Source: Phoronis australis
Lineage: Eukaryota > Phoronida > Phoronidae
Length of the DNA stretch: 49,038 nt
Direction of reading: 5' to 3'
NCBI GenBank assembly: GCA_002633005.1
Contig: NMRA01000546.1
Location: 65,756-114,793 of the forward strand
The number at the start of each line of letters is the position of its first letter. Positions within the stretch are counted from its first letter, which is position 1. The translations under genes were made by a program, and so were the position numbers. Of the stretch, positions 48,936 through 49,038 are shown in pieces. The notes beneath the pieces are model-generated. The model was not told where the DNA came from. It did not search any database and saw only the letters and a list, made by a program, of their open reading frames with translations.

Positions 48936-49038
48936 AGTGGCGGATCTACGTTTTCAGTAAGGGGGGGGGGTTTAGGAATCCCGCAAAGGTCGAATCCGAG
49001 GCGCGTGGCGCAGAGCGGGGGGGAGGTCGGGAGGGGGG
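48936..49038 (+). repeat. G-rich end, probable start of a dispersed repeat
   Basis: AGTGGCGGATCTACGTTTTC is followed by a G10 tract (48961-48970) and further G runs up to the window edge. A GTGGCGGATC start leading into long G runs is common at one end of short transposable elements in animal genomes. The element is cut by the window, so its type cannot be judged. Confidence 0.45.

Overview
The window looks like nuclear DNA from an invertebrate animal, most plausibly a marine one. It is AT-rich and gene-sparse, with long repeat-filled introns and GT-AG splice sites. It also holds a tRNA-derived SINE, a decayed LINE, TIR elements and interstitial TTAGGG-type telomere repeats. An amphioxus-, hemichordate- or mollusc-like genome would fit, but I cannot name the species.

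One gene dominates. I reconstruct 12 coding exons on the + strand from 3884 to 44137. Their lengths and phases join into a single 3285-nt reading frame (1094 residues plus stop). The predicted protein has a short basic N-terminus, about eight ankyrin repeats (most encoded one repeat per phase-0 exon), an acidic/polar linker, and a C-terminal KAP-family P-loop NTPase domain. That domain has Walker A GNWGAGKT, membrane segments inserted between the NTPase motifs, a QFSAWEYAGSD motif and Walker B LLIVIDDIDR. The ankyrin-then-KAP order is that of Kidins220/ARMS-type proteins, so the product is probably a membrane-anchored NTPase with a cytosolic protein-binding ankyrin arm.

Layout. 1-3883: upstream DNA with no recognisable gene, including one SINE copy. 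3884-3949: first coding exon. 3950-16470: two long introns holding minisatellites, a short TIR element, a diverged tandem duplication of about 2 kb and a telomere-like block. 16471-19284: six ankyrin exons at short spacing; four of them (17136-18628) and their introns arose by tandem duplication, the last step copying a two-exon block of about 922 bp. 19285-30908: an 11.6-kb intron built partly of duplicated blocks, with a second SINE copy. 30909-39907: two linker exons separated by a TTAA-flanked TIR element, a MITE-like element, an internal duplication and a roughly 425-bp tandem repeat. 39908-44137: Walker A exon, an intron with a 31-bp minisatellite, and the 2.15-kb last exon carrying the rest of the KAP domain. 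44138-49038: downstream DNA with a second copy of a 740-bp repeat, a LINE reverse-transcriptase remnant and a G-rich end.

The points most worth following are the recent growth of the ankyrin array by exon-plus-intron duplication, a 63-bp in-frame duplication between membrane segments of the KAP domain, and the possibility (inference) that this ankyrin-KAP gene belongs to a fast-evolving recognition-type family. No rRNA, functional tRNA, CRISPR array or bacterial feature was seen.
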